DNA of 6,982 nt from Candidatus Altarchaeales archaeon A3 (GCA_002083985.1 MTER01000024.1:1-6982); one strand, 5' to 3'; shown: positions 1 through 6,811, counted from the first letter of the stretch. A program made the numbers and translations. The notes: generated from the sequence alone by a model not told the origin.

Positions 1-963
1 ATCTTGATTTCATTATCAGTTGGTGCGGCGGAATATCCGCTCGAAAATGTCTGGAATATCTTGATTGGGCATGGAAACGATACTGAAAATTTTATAATAT
101 TCAATGTCCGTCTTCCGAGGATAATTGCAGACCTTCTCGTTGGAATATCTCTTGCACTTTCAGGGGTTGTTTTGCAGGCAATTTTTAGGAATCCTTTGGT
201 AGAACCATATCTCTTGGGAATATCGGGCGGAGCAGCATTCGGCATAGTAATTGCAACATTTTTGAGTATATTTTTTTATGTTGATTTCTTATTTTTTGGA
301 TTTTCTTCAGTTTCAATATTTGCATTTTCCGGAGGAATTTTTGCAGTGCTAATCACATACTATGTTGCAAGGGTGAGAAACACAACGCCTACATTAACAT
401 TACTCCTCTCAGGAATTATCGTAGGTACTTTGTTTTCAGCACTCATTATGATTATGATGACTCTTACGGAACCGGAAAAACTGCACAGGATTTTGTCCTG
501 GCTGTTCGGAAGTTTTGCGCATAGTACATGGGATGATGTAAAAATTTTACTTCCGATTGTTATTGTCTGCACATTTATCTTTTATTTTTTTTCAAGGGAT
601 ATGAATGCCATATTATTTGGAGAAGAAGAGGCAAAACATCTCGGAATAGATACGGAAAATCTGAAGAAAATTTTAATTTTGCTGGCAACATTGTTAACAT
701 CGGCTGCCGTATCTGTTGCGGGAATTATCGGATTTGTCGGACTTGTAATTCCGCATATTGTCAGAATCGTCTTCGGTTCAAATCATAAAATTTTAATACC
801 ATTTTCAGCAGTGAGCGGAGGAATCTTTATGCTTGCCTGTGATACACTTGCCAGAACAATTGCAATGCCAATTGAAATTCCTGTCGGAGCAATTACAGCA
901 ATGGTAGGCGCACCGTTGTTTATATATTTATTAAGAAAAAAGAAATACGAATATTTCACATAA
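1..963 (+). CDS. btuC: BtuC/FecCD-family ABC transporter permease, probably corrinoid; 5' end outside the window
   Basis: This is the membrane permease of a type II ABC importer for cobalamin, haem or Fe-siderophore. The FecCD hallmark lies near residues 37-80: RLPR, then ALSGVVLQAIFRNPL and LGISGGAAFG. SWLFGSF (about 166-172), GFVGLVIPHIVR (about 244-255) and PVGAITAMVGAPLF (about 294-306) also fit the family. Many hydrophobic segments run to the C-terminus, which ends in a short basic tail. The frame is open at the first base. A TTG at position 4 would give 319 residues, but family members have about 330-350 and another membrane helix before the SLSVGA segment, so I treat the gene as truncated by the window edge. 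It is followed by its ATPase and by cbiB, which makes corrinoid the likely substrate. The family alone does not decide between B12, haem and siderophore, so the symbol rests on context. A substrate-binding protein gene would be expected upstream. Confidence 0.88.
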   Translation: MLISLSVGAAEYPLENVWNILIGHGNDTENFIIFNVRLPRIIADLLVGISLALSGVVLQAIFRNPLVEPYLLGISGGAAFGIVIATFLSIFFYVDFLFFGFSSVSIFAFSGGIFAVLITYYVARVRNTTPTLTLLLSGIIVGTLFSALIMIMMTLTEPEKLHRILSWLFGSFAHSTWDDVKILLPIVIVCTFIFYFFSRDMNAILFGEEEAKHLGIDTENLKKILILLATLLTSAAVSVAGIIGFVGLVIPHIVRIVFGSNHKILIPFSAVSGGIFMLACDTLARTIAMPIEIPVGAITAMVGAPLFIYLLRKKKYEYFT

Positions 964-979
964 AATTTTCACATAAAAT
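954..979. repeat. Perfect 13-base tandem duplication across the permease stop codon
   Basis: The unit TTTCACATAAAAT occurs at 954-966 and again at 967-979 without mismatch. The first copy supplies the last codons and TAA of the permease. A degenerate third copy (980-992) contains the ATG of the ATPase gene. The unit length is not a multiple of three, so gain or loss of a copy would change the spacing between the two genes without altering the permease protein. Confidence 0.8.
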
Positions 980-989
980 TTTGCACAAA

Positions 990-1748
990 ATGAAAATTGC
1001 GGCTAAGACATTACATTTTAAATACAACAATACAAAAATTATTGACGGAATAACCTTTAATTTAGAGGATGGAAAATTTTACGGAATTATAGGGCCCAAT
1101 GGAGCGGGAAAGACAACTCTGCTGAAACTTATGAGTAAAATTTTAAAGCCCACAAAAGGCGAAATTTTTATCGGAGAGAAAAATATAAATGAAATTTCTT
1201 ATGCGGAAATCGCAAAAATCATTGCTTATGTTCCGCAAAATTCATCGTTTTATCCTTTTTCTGTGTTTGAATATGTTATGTTAGGAAGAATTCCTTATCT
1301 GAAACGACTCCAAAAGGAAGGTCCAAAAGATAAACTAATCGTTGAAAACGCATTAAAATTTACCAATGCCTTAAAATTTAAGGACAAATCAATTACCGAA
1401 ATTTCAGGCGGAGAAAAACAGCGAGTAGTAATAGCGAAAGCACTGGCACAGGGGCCAAAAATTTTATTCGCAGATGAGCCAACATCACAACTTGACATAA
1501 AATATCAGATTGAGACATTAAAGATATTTAAGGAATTGACAAAGCAGGGAATAATGGTGGTTTGTGCTTTGCATGATTTAAATCTGGCGGCGATGTTTTG
1601 TGATGTTTTAATATTAATGGACGGAGGAAAAATTTTGGTGGTTGGAACTCCCGAAGAAGTATTGACTGGAGAAAATATAAAAAATGTCTATGGAATTGAT
1701 GTTGAAGTTAAGAGAGCTAAATTTTTATATATAGTTCCGAAAATTTAA
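990..1748 (+). CDS. btuD: BtuD/FepC-family ABC transporter ATPase, probably corrinoid
   Basis: This is the cytoplasmic ATPase that powers the permease encoded just upstream. All nucleotide-binding elements are present in the 252-residue product: Walker A GPNGAGKTT (about 35-43), Q-loop VPQN (Q83), signature ISGGEKQR (138-145), Walker B ILFADEP (158-164) with the catalytic glutamate, and H-loop LHDLN (H195). The FSVFEYVMLGR segment after the Q-loop and DEPTSQLD fit the FepC/BtuD/HmuV group. I chose ATG at 990 over the in-frame TTG at 981: it removes only three residues, starts with the usual MKI-type strand, and has the ACAAAATG context shared with other genes here. No Shine-Dalgarno sequence is visible. 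The gap to the permease is 26 bases and to cbiB 22 bases, which suggests one operon. The B12 assignment is by context; haem or siderophore remain possible. Confidence 0.88.
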   Translation: MKIAAKTLHFKYNNTKIIDGITFNLEDGKFYGIIGPNGAGKTTLLKLMSKILKPTKGEIFIGEKNINEISYAEIAKIIAYVPQNSSFYPFSVFEYVMLGRIPYLKRLQKEGPKDKLIVENALKFTNALKFKDKSITEISGGEKQRVVIAKALAQGPKILFADEPTSQLDIKYQIETLKIFKELTKQGIMVVCALHDLNLAAMFCDVLILMDGGKILVVGTPEEVLTGENIKNVYGIDVEVKRAKFLYIVPKI

Positions 1749-1770
1749 TGAATGAAATGACTTATACAAA

Positions 1771-2721
1771 ATGCTTATACTTATTCTTTCTTATCTTGCG
1801 GATTTAATATTTGGACAGCCACGAAATTCTCTGCATCCAGTAAATGGGATGGGACGGATGATTGAGAAATTGGAAAACATACTTAATAAAGGAAAGGATG
1901 CTAAAATAAGGCAAATTAATGGTGCGATAATGGCGATAATTGTCATTAGCGTAACTATGTGTATTGCTTATTTGGTGATAGAATTTTCAAAGGCAACAAA
2001 TAATTTTCTTGGATTGCTCGTTTTAGTTTATGTTACATACATTTCATTTACAGTTAAGGGATTAACCAAATCGGCGAATGATGTATTTGAGAGATTAAAG
2101 AGAAATTCGTTAATTGAAGCAAGAAAAAATTTAGCAAAAATTGTTACAAGAAATACAAAAAATTTAGATGAATAGCATATTATAAAATCAGCGATAGAAA
2201 GCACAGCAGAAAATTTAAATGACAGCGTGGTTGCTCCGTTGTTTTATTTGCTCATCGGAGGTCCTGTGCTAGCAATCGGATATAGGGCTGCAAATACACT
2301 TGACGCAATGGTTGGTTATAAGAATCAAAGATACATAAATTTCGGCTGGTTTCCTGCAAAATTTGACGATGTTTTAAATTTCATTCCCGCACGAATAACG
2401 GGGATTTTGATATGTGTTTCCGCATCAATTTTACAACATAACGGAAGAAATGCTTTAAAAATAATGATGAGAGATGGAAGAAAACATGAATCTCCAAATG
2501 CGGGCATAAGCGAGGCGGCAATGGCAGGAGCATTAGGAATAAAATTTGGGGGATGTTATTCATATCCAGGTGGTAAGAAAAAGTGCAGAGAGGTGATAGG
2601 TGATGATGAAATAAAGGTTGAGAAAAATTTAATAAAGAAATGTATGAATATGTGCCTAGCCGTATCTGTTTTTGTAATTGTAATTGGAATCGTAATTAAA
2701 AGTATCTGTATCTATTTATAA
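1771..2721 (+). CDS. cbiB: Adenosylcobinamide-phosphate synthase CbiB, interrupted by one in-frame TAG at codon 135
   Basis: CbiB is the membrane enzyme that joins adenosylcobyric acid to an aminopropanol (phosphate) arm, a late step of cobamide synthesis and of cobinamide salvage. The N-terminus has DLIFGQPRNSLHPV and a nearby GR (10-29). The middle has RNTKNLDE (127-134), then TAG, then ESTAENLNDSVVAPLFY (143-159) and NTLDAMVGYKN (about 175-185). The C-terminal part has RDGRKHESPNAG (about 234-245) and AAMAGALG (about 249-256), followed by a last membrane helix. Read through the TAG, the product is 316 residues, the normal family length. Both halves are in the same frame, nothing is missing between them and no other stop occurs. 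The TAG sits where the family has a variable residue right after NLDE. It may encode pyrrolysine or be read by another route; otherwise the gene is newly inactivated, or the base is wrong. The family call is secure; functionality is not. The ATG at 1771 has no clear ribosome binding site. Confidence 0.85.
2173..2175 (+). other. In-frame TAG within cbiB, candidate pyrrolysine codon or nonsense mutation
   Basis: The codons run AAT TTA GAT GAA TAG CAT ATT ATA, so the stop interrupts an otherwise continuous CbiB frame. One base change from GAG, AAG or CAG would produce it. I see no obvious PYLIS-like stem just downstream, but archaeal pyrrolysine decoding does not strictly need one. All complete genes in the window end in TAA, which is compatible with TAG not being used as a terminator, though this is weak evidence in an A+T-rich genome. 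Confidence 0.6.
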
Positions 2722-2757
2722 AAATGAAAAGAATGGGCATTGTTAATTTGATGTAGA

Positions 2758-2771
2758 TTTTTATATTTTTT
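2758..2771 (+). terminator. T-rich terminator of the btuC-btuD-cbiB transcript
   Basis: Two T runs, TTTTT and TTTTTT separated by ATA, begin 36 bases after the cbiB stop on the transcribed strand. Archaeal RNA polymerase stops at such U-rich tracts without needing a hairpin, and the next gene is convergent, so termination is expected here. A second short T run follows at 2806-2810. Confidence 0.45.
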
Positions 2772-2825
2772 AGCAATCTTAAAGGTTTTGAAAATATACC
2801 TAAAATTTTTACGATTTCAGAAATT

Positions 2826-2831
2826 AAAAAA
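2826..2831 (-). terminator. U-tract terminator of the minus-strand transporter operon
   Basis: On the minus strand a run of six T lies 55 bases beyond the ATPase stop codon. Its position in a convergent gap and its archaeal-style U tract make it the best candidate end for this transcript. No strong hairpin precedes it. Confidence 0.4.
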
Positions 2832-2886
2832 GCTCAATCAGCGAAGTTGTGAAGTATAAATGAAATAAGAATTTATCTATACTTTT

Positions 2887-3555
2887 TTAACAATGCCCAG
2901 TTTCAATCACACCGTCTTTCAATACGATAACTCTATCAACATATTTCTTATGCCAATCCTCGTGAGTAACCATAACTATCGTCTGTCCCATTTCTTCATT
3001 TAATTTTTTAAACAATTCCAGGATATGTTTTGACGATTCGCTGTCAAGATTAGCGCATGGTTCGTCTGCAAATAATATTTTTGGTTTATTAATTAAAGCT
3101 CTTGCTATTGCTACTCTTTGCTGCTCCCCTCCGCTTAATTCAGAGGGTAAATGTCTGGCTCTTGCTTCAAGTCCCACTATTTTAAGTAATTCACGCGATT
3201 CGTCAAGGTAATTTGATTTGCCTGAAGCCATTGCAGGAAGATAAACATTTTCAATTGCCGTTAATTCCGGCAAAATCGCATATTCCTGAAATACATAGCC
3301 CAATTCTTTTAAACGAAATAATGTCTTTTCATTTTCTGACATCGAAAGCACATCGACATCGTTTATTATTATTTCCCCTGATGTTGGCCTATCCAATAAT
3401 CCCAGTTGATGAAGTAATGTGCTTTTTCCACTTCCAGATGCCCCCATTAAACCAACAAATTCTCCTTTTTTAATTTCAAGAGATATTCCATTTAATGCCC
3501 TGACTTCTGTCTTTCCCTGATTATAGATTTTTTTAATGTTGTTTGCATGAATCAT
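2887..3555 (-). CDS. LolD/MacB-type ABC transporter ATPase
   Basis: This is the ATPase of a MacB/LolCDE/FtsE-type (type VII) ABC system, which uses ATP to drive periplasmic or extracellular mechanical work through an FtsX-like permease. The 222-residue protein has all motifs: Walker A GASGSGKST (38-46), Q-loop FQEY (Q90), signature LSGGEQQR (140-147), Walker B ILFADEP (160-166), D-loop NLDS (169-172) and H-loop THE (H198). The segment LGYVFQEYAILPELTAIENV is typical of the family. After the Walker B motif it has CANLDS where most relatives have TGNLDS. It follows the permease gene by 19 bases and is clearly co-transcribed with it. The ATG at 3555 has ACAAAAATG context but no Shine-Dalgarno sequence. 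The final three codons and stop lie in an inverted repeat whose other copy is at 2734-2746, so the extreme C-terminus may be altered. The substrate cannot be told from sequence. Confidence 0.9.
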   Translation of the reverse strand: MIHANNIKKIYNQGKTEVRALNGISLEIKKGEFVGLMGASGSGKSTLLHQLGLLDRPTSGEIIINDVDVLSMSENEKTLFRLKELGYVFQEYAILPELTAIENVYLPAMASGKSNYLDESRELLKIVGLEARARHLPSELSGGEQQRVAIARALINKPKILFADEPCANLDSESSKHILELFKKLNEEMGQTIVMVTHEDWHKKYVDRVIVLKDGVIETGHC

Positions 3556-3574
3556 TTTTGTATTTCAATTTATT

Positions 3575-4765
3575 TTACCTCATTGCATCAATTATATTTT
3601 CTCTAACGACCTGATAAGCAGGAACTGCTCCTGCAATCACTGCAAAAACGAGAAAAATTGCCATATAGGTGACAACTAATTGGGGAGTCATCAAAAGGTT
3701 CACCGCTCCAAAAGGCAATTCAAGAGGATATGAAATAAAATATGGAATTATCACGAGATACATTATGAACAATCCGACCACTATTCCACTTAATGCATAA
3801 AATAATGACTGGAATACAAACGACAAAAGTATAATTTTTCTATTTATTCCTACCGCCTTTATTATCGCGATTAATTTTTTCTTATTAACAGCATTAATGT
3901 AAATTACTACAAAAAGAGTAGTCATCGCTACTATAAAAGCTACCAAACCAATGATTGCCTTTACCATAACAAATGTTGCCCCCATATCAAATAACAGGCG
4001 CGAGCGGCTACTATAAATATCCTCCCCTATACCTGTTATCATCAATTTTCTTATAAATTTCTTTTCTATATTTTCCTGATTAAGTTTGATTATTATCTGT
4101 GATGCTTCATTTTTCATGTCGAAGACATTTTCCAATTCCTTATTTGTAAGAAACGCACTATAATCTGTTCCTTCCCAGCCCGTTTTAAATATTCCTTTAA
4201 CTCTGTATTCTTTTTCTATGCCATTACCAAATTTTATATTAATTTTATCTCCGACTTTAACACCCTTCAACGAGTAAGATTCTGATTGTGGGTTATGTGT
4301 TCCTGAAATTTCAACACCTATGATGATTTCATCCGTATCTGTTTTACTTAAAAAGTCGCCTTCAACCATACACTTATGTATTTTTGTGACTGTTTTTTCA
4401 TCGTCCGGATTGACAAATTTAATTCCATAATCTTCTGACTCATCCTTATATTTAAAATTTCCACCTGTAATATATTGAGCAGAGATGCCTCCGACTTCCG
4501 GAAATGCTCTTATTTTCTTTTTTAAAATATTGACATCAGTTAATAATAGATTATCCTTATCATTAGATTCTATAACTACATGCCCTTTTGACATCTCAAT
4601 AGTTTGCAATTCTATTTTGTAGTCTATTCCATCAAATAAAGATGGGGCAAATAACATATTTATGACGGAGAAAGCCATAATTATAGTAGTGACTATAAAA
4701 GTAACTTTCCCTCTTTTTGTGGTTCTTGATGCCAGAAAAAGTGCTACTTTTATGTCGTTGAGCAT
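3575..4765 (-). CDS. MacB/FtsX-type ABC transporter permease
   Basis: This is the membrane partner of the ATPase that follows it. The layout of the 396-residue product is the classic four-helix FtsX/MacB plan: a first membrane helix near 21-43, a large external domain of about 220 residues (45-262, MacB_PCD-like), then three helices near 265-290, 311-340 and 362-384. KLIAIIKAVGINRKIIL (about 297-313) is the family's cytoplasmic coupling segment, and the C-terminus PAYQVVRENIIDAMR matches the usual PAxxAAxxxPxxALR ending. One transporter probably uses two copies of this subunit with two ATPases. The ATG at 4765 is preceded by A-rich sequence with no Shine-Dalgarno motif. The 111-base gap to the upstream surface-protein gene carries a TATA-like box and hairpins, so permease and ATPase may also be expressed separately from it. 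Substrate unknown. Confidence 0.88.
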   Translation of the reverse strand: MLNDIKVALFLASRTTKRGKVTFIVTTIIMAFSVINMLFAPSLFDGIDYKIELQTIEMSKGHVVIESNDKDNLLLTDVNILKKKIRAFPEVGGISAQYITGGNFKYKDESEDYGIKFVNPDDEKTVTKIHKCMVEGDFLSKTDTDEIIIGVEISGTHNPQSESYSLKGVKVGDKINIKFGNGIEKEYRVKGIFKTGWEGTDYSAFLTNKELENVFDMKNEASQIIIKLNQENIEKKFIRKLMITGIGEDIYSSRSRLLFDMGATFVMVKAIIGLVAFIVAMTTLFVVIYINAVNKKKLIAIIKAVGINRKIILLSFVFQSLFYALSGIVVGLFIMYLVIIPYFISYPLELPFGAVNLLMTPQLVVTYMAIFLVFAVIAGAVPAYQVVRENIIDAMR

Positions 4766-4799
4766 TTTTATTTTACTTTTAATTTTTTATAATTTTATG

Positions 4800-4843
4800 A
4801 AGTTTAAAAAACATCATATCGTTAGTGATGTTATTTAAAACTT
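4800..4843 (-). promoter_or_regulatory. Intra-operon hairpin with a mutually exclusive alternative
   Basis: Bases 4800-4816 pair with 4826-4843 through a 9-base loop, with one mismatch and one bulge, to form a long stem in the gap between the surface-protein gene and the permease gene. The 4834-4841 part of this stem can instead pair perfectly with 4845-4852 (8 base pairs, 3-base loop). The two stems cannot coexist, the layout of an attenuator or RNA switch. No T run follows on the minus strand, so it is not a plain terminator. The small palindrome could instead be a protein-binding operator. Confidence 0.45.
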
Positions 4844-4846
4844 TGT

Positions 4847-4856
4847 TTTAAATATA
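4847..4856 (-). promoter_or_regulatory. TATA-like box, possible internal promoter for the permease and ATPase genes
   Basis: The minus strand reads TATATTTAAA, a good match to an archaeal TATA box. Transcription would begin about 25 bases downstream, near 4826, leaving a leader of roughly 60 bases before the permease ATG at 4765. The box overlaps the 4834-4852 palindrome, so a bound repressor could block it. The sequence is A+T-rich throughout, so chance matches are common. Confidence 0.35.
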
Positions 4857-4876
4857 GGGCGAAGCGAACTTATTTT

Positions 4877-6454
4877 TTATTTTACTTTTTTCTTTCTCAC
4901 AAAAAACCAGTAAATTCCAAATATAATTCCTATGATTACAATCCCAGCCATAATTCCTGTTCCATCATCATTCTTTAGATAAACAACAATATTTAAATTC
5001 TCCATTGCATTATGTGCACCTAAATCATCTTCATATTGCAGGGTTAAATTATAATTAAAATTTCCTTCATTATCTGGTTGTAGAATGAAGACAGATAAAG
5101 CATCACCATCAACTTCAATATTCCCTAAAAATACCTCCTTCACACCCTGAAAAGGTAAATCAATGCTTGCTTTAACTGACTCTGCATCTCCGGTTCCTGA
5201 ATTTTCTATTCTAATCATTAAAGTTGCTTCATTACTTGTGATTACTTTTATAGGATCTGTTTTAATATCTGCTACATTTAATTTTGCCTTACCATTCAAT
5301 TTTATACCAAATATGTCATTAAGTGTTTCCTGTTTAATGTTCTGCGGATTTGAATATTCAATTATCAGGGGAATTGAGTAAGTCCCTGCTTTTGTATTCG
5401 TATCGGAGACAAGTGTAAAATTTAGTGTTTTTTCCTCTCCGCTTTTAAGTTCTTCTACATACATACTCATTCCATATTCAATTGGCGTAAATGGGTCTGA
5501 TAAATTTAATTTTGCAGTTATTTTTTTGGCATTTTGTTCGCCAACATTTTTAATAGTTATCGTAGCATTAACATTTTTTCCTGGTCCCGCATCATCGGGA
5601 GATATTTTTATGTCATACACTATTATTTTCGGATTTTTTGTTCCACTTACACTTATTGAAGTTATCAATGATTCACTTTTCTTTTTACCGGTTCCATCGT
5701 CATAAGAAATTGCTATGGTGATTGGCATGGTTCCCGATGCTGACTCACGAACATGAACTTTAAAATTTAATTTTGTTATTTCGCCGGGTTTTATTGAATC
5801 AATATTAATCTTGCTTTGGACCGGAATAATCTCGTTTCCTGAGGAAAGTATAAAAATTATATCATCTGCTTTATCCTGCCCGGTATTCTCAATCTCAATT
5901 TCTAAATCTGAATCCTCTCCTGCAACGCATTTGCTAACATGCTGCACCACAAAATTTATATCTCCTTTAACAGGAATTATTATTGGCCAGTTTGTCTTTT
6001 GATCCTCGCTATCCACCATTCCATTATTATTTACCCAATATGATTTATAATCCAGGAATACTTGTATTGTATGTGTTCCTATGTATACATTCTTATTAAT
6101 TCGTATTGTTGTTTCAATTATTCTGCTTTGCCCGGGAGCAATATCTCCGATATTCCATGAATCTCCGCCTTTTATGTTTGCCGTGTCAGGAATCCATGCT
6201 TTAACATCTCTCGCTTCAAATCCGCCGGTATTCTGGATTACTATAATCAATGTTCCCGTATCTCCTGATTTTAGTTCTTTGTCTATATGCGTCAGATTAT
6301 AATCTACTATTAAAGATGTTGGAGCCCGCGATTGATCTTGTGATTCTACAATTCCTGCCGATGCCAATAATAAAATAACTGCAAACAAGGCAGTCAAAGA
6401 CACAATTTTTCCATAAAATTTTTCCTTCTTATCTTTTGGTTTGGTATTTTTCAT
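4877..6454 (-). CDS. Membrane-anchored surface protein with four CARDB/NEW3-like repeats (COG1361 type)
   Basis: The 525-residue protein has a basic N-terminus and a hydrophobic signal or anchor helix (about 15-37), a long external part, and a C-terminal helix (about 500-519) followed by the basic tail RKKKVK, so the bulk faces outside the cell. Four beta-sandwich repeats are marked by the same motif: IQNTGGFEARDVKA (73-86), IENTGQDKADDIIF (188-201), IKNVGEQNAKKITA (301-314) and IENSGTGDAESVKA (416-429). This is the pattern of CARDB/NEW3 domains in archaeal S-layer-related proteins. N-glycosylation sequons occur at N53, N296, N317, N345 and N469. It is the first gene of an apparent operon with a MacB-type permease and ATPase. 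I infer that it works with them as an external adaptor or substrate-handling subunit, perhaps in the place of MacA; no enzymatic motif is visible. The ATG at 6454 is followed directly by the signal region and preceded by a purine-rich GGAAGG. Confidence 0.82.
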   Translation of the reverse strand: MKNTKPKDKKEKFYGKIVSLTALFAVILLLASAGIVESQDQSRAPTSLIVDYNLTHIDKELKSGDTGTLIIVIQNTGGFEARDVKAWIPDTANIKGGDSWNIGDIAPGQSRIIETTIRINKNVYIGTHTIQVFLDYKSYWVNNNGMVDSEDQKTNWPIIIPVKGDINFVVQHVSKCVAGEDSDLEIEIENTGQDKADDIIFILSSGNEIIPVQSKINIDSIKPGEITKLNFKVHVRESASGTMPITIAISYDDGTGKKKSESLITSISVSGTKNPKIIVYDIKISPDDAGPGKNVNATITIKNVGEQNAKKITAKLNLSDPFTPIEYGMSMYVEELKSGEEKTLNFTLVSDTNTKAGTYSIPLIIEYSNPQNIKQETLNDIFGIKLNGKAKLNVADIKTDPIKVITSNEATLMIRIENSGTGDAESVKASIDLPFQGVKEVFLGNIEVDGDALSVFILQPDNEGNFNYNLTLQYEDDLGAHNAMENLNIVVYLKNDDGTGIMAGIVIIGIIFGIYWFFVRKKKVK

Positions 6455-6458
6455 TTTT

Positions 6459-6464
6459 CCTTCC
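6459..6464 (-). promoter_or_regulatory. Purine-rich possible ribosome binding site of the surface-protein gene
   Basis: The minus strand reads GGAAGG four bases before the ATG at 6454. It is the only Shine-Dalgarno-like stretch before any gene here and only partly matches the archaeal GGAGGTGA consensus, with a short spacer. It supports the chosen start but is not strong. Confidence 0.35.
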
Positions 6465-6567
6465 TTTTTTATATTAGGTATATTTTAGAATAAATTAAAA
6501 TTCTGAAATTGTTATTTTTTTAGCAATTATAGTGAAATTTTCAACTTTTGATTACTTAAATTTACTC

Positions 6568-6585
6568 TTATGTGAAGCCACATAA
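6568..6585. repeat. Perfect 7-base hairpin
   Basis: TTATGTG (6568-6574) and CACATAA (6579-6585) are exact reverse complements around the loop AAGC. No T run follows on either strand, so it looks more like an operator or a structured leader element than a terminator. It lies about 115 bases upstream of the surface-protein start. Confidence 0.4.
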
Positions 6586-6721
6586 ATCACAATATTCATA
6601 TCAAAAGATAGTAGATTCACCATATTCAAATGCCGTAAAATTTACACCTGATTTTTTATGTAGATGAACAGTTACTAATTTATTTTTAAAATATAATTAA
6701 TAAACTTATAAATAATGGAGT

Positions 6722-6790
6722 TGTTGCAAATTAAAAATTTTAAGAGTGAAAGCTAATAAAATTTAAAGGTAAAAAAGTTATTTTGCAACA
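6722..6790. repeat. Spaced inverted repeat TGTTGCAAA ... TTTGCAACA
   Basis: The 9-base arms at 6722-6730 and 6782-6790 are exact reverse complements, 51 bases apart, with an A+T-rich interior that includes the near-palindrome at 6731-6743. A TATA-like box (6705-6714) just precedes it. Possible readings are paired operator half-sites, a small structured RNA or a short mobile remnant; none can be chosen from sequence alone. Confidence 0.4.
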
Positions 6791-6811
6791 TGTCTAATTA
6801 AGACGATGGTC

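Larger units (their letters stand above)
2734..2899. repeat. 13-base perfect inverted repeat spanning the convergent intergenic region
   Basis: TGGGCATTGTTAA at 2734-2746 is the exact reverse complement of 2887-2899. After a 7-base unmatched stretch in each arm, a further five bases pair (2754-2758 with 2875-2879). The right arm contains the last codons (Gly-His-Cys) and TAA of the ABC ATPase gene; the left arm lies just after cbiB. No target-site duplication is visible in the flanks. It may be a small inserted element, a local inverted duplication, or a long-range stem in read-through transcripts. Confidence 0.65.

Noticed and set aside
4..963. TTG at position 4 as the true permease start
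   Set aside because: The frame is open upstream and the family normally has a further N-terminal helix, so the gene most likely begins before the window.
2227..2721. A separate second protein starting at GTG 2227 after the cbiB TAG
   Set aside because: A start here would lose the conserved ESTAENLNDS segment, has no ribosome binding site, and lies in the same frame as the first half, so it is the rest of cbiB rather than an independent gene.
2724..2852. A 42-codon frame with an internal TAG just after cbiB, which would be open if TAG were read
   Set aside because: It is low-complexity Ile/Phe/Lys sequence overlapping the likely terminator and repeat, with no family resemblance; chance is the simpler explanation.
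2734..2899. A complete insertion sequence or CRISPR array
   Set aside because: There is no transposase, no target-site duplication and no regularly spaced direct repeat; only a single inverted pair is present.
5163..6302. Plus-strand open frames of 60-75 codons opposite the surface-protein gene
   Set aside because: They are antisense shadows of a gene with clear repeat and membrane features, and their own products show no domain signal.
6715..6756. A 13-codon frame (MELLQIKNFKSES) resembling the start of an AAA or SMC-like ATPase
   Set aside because: It ends at once in TAA, its ATG is too close to the TATA-like box to be its own promoter product, and nothing downstream continues the similarity.
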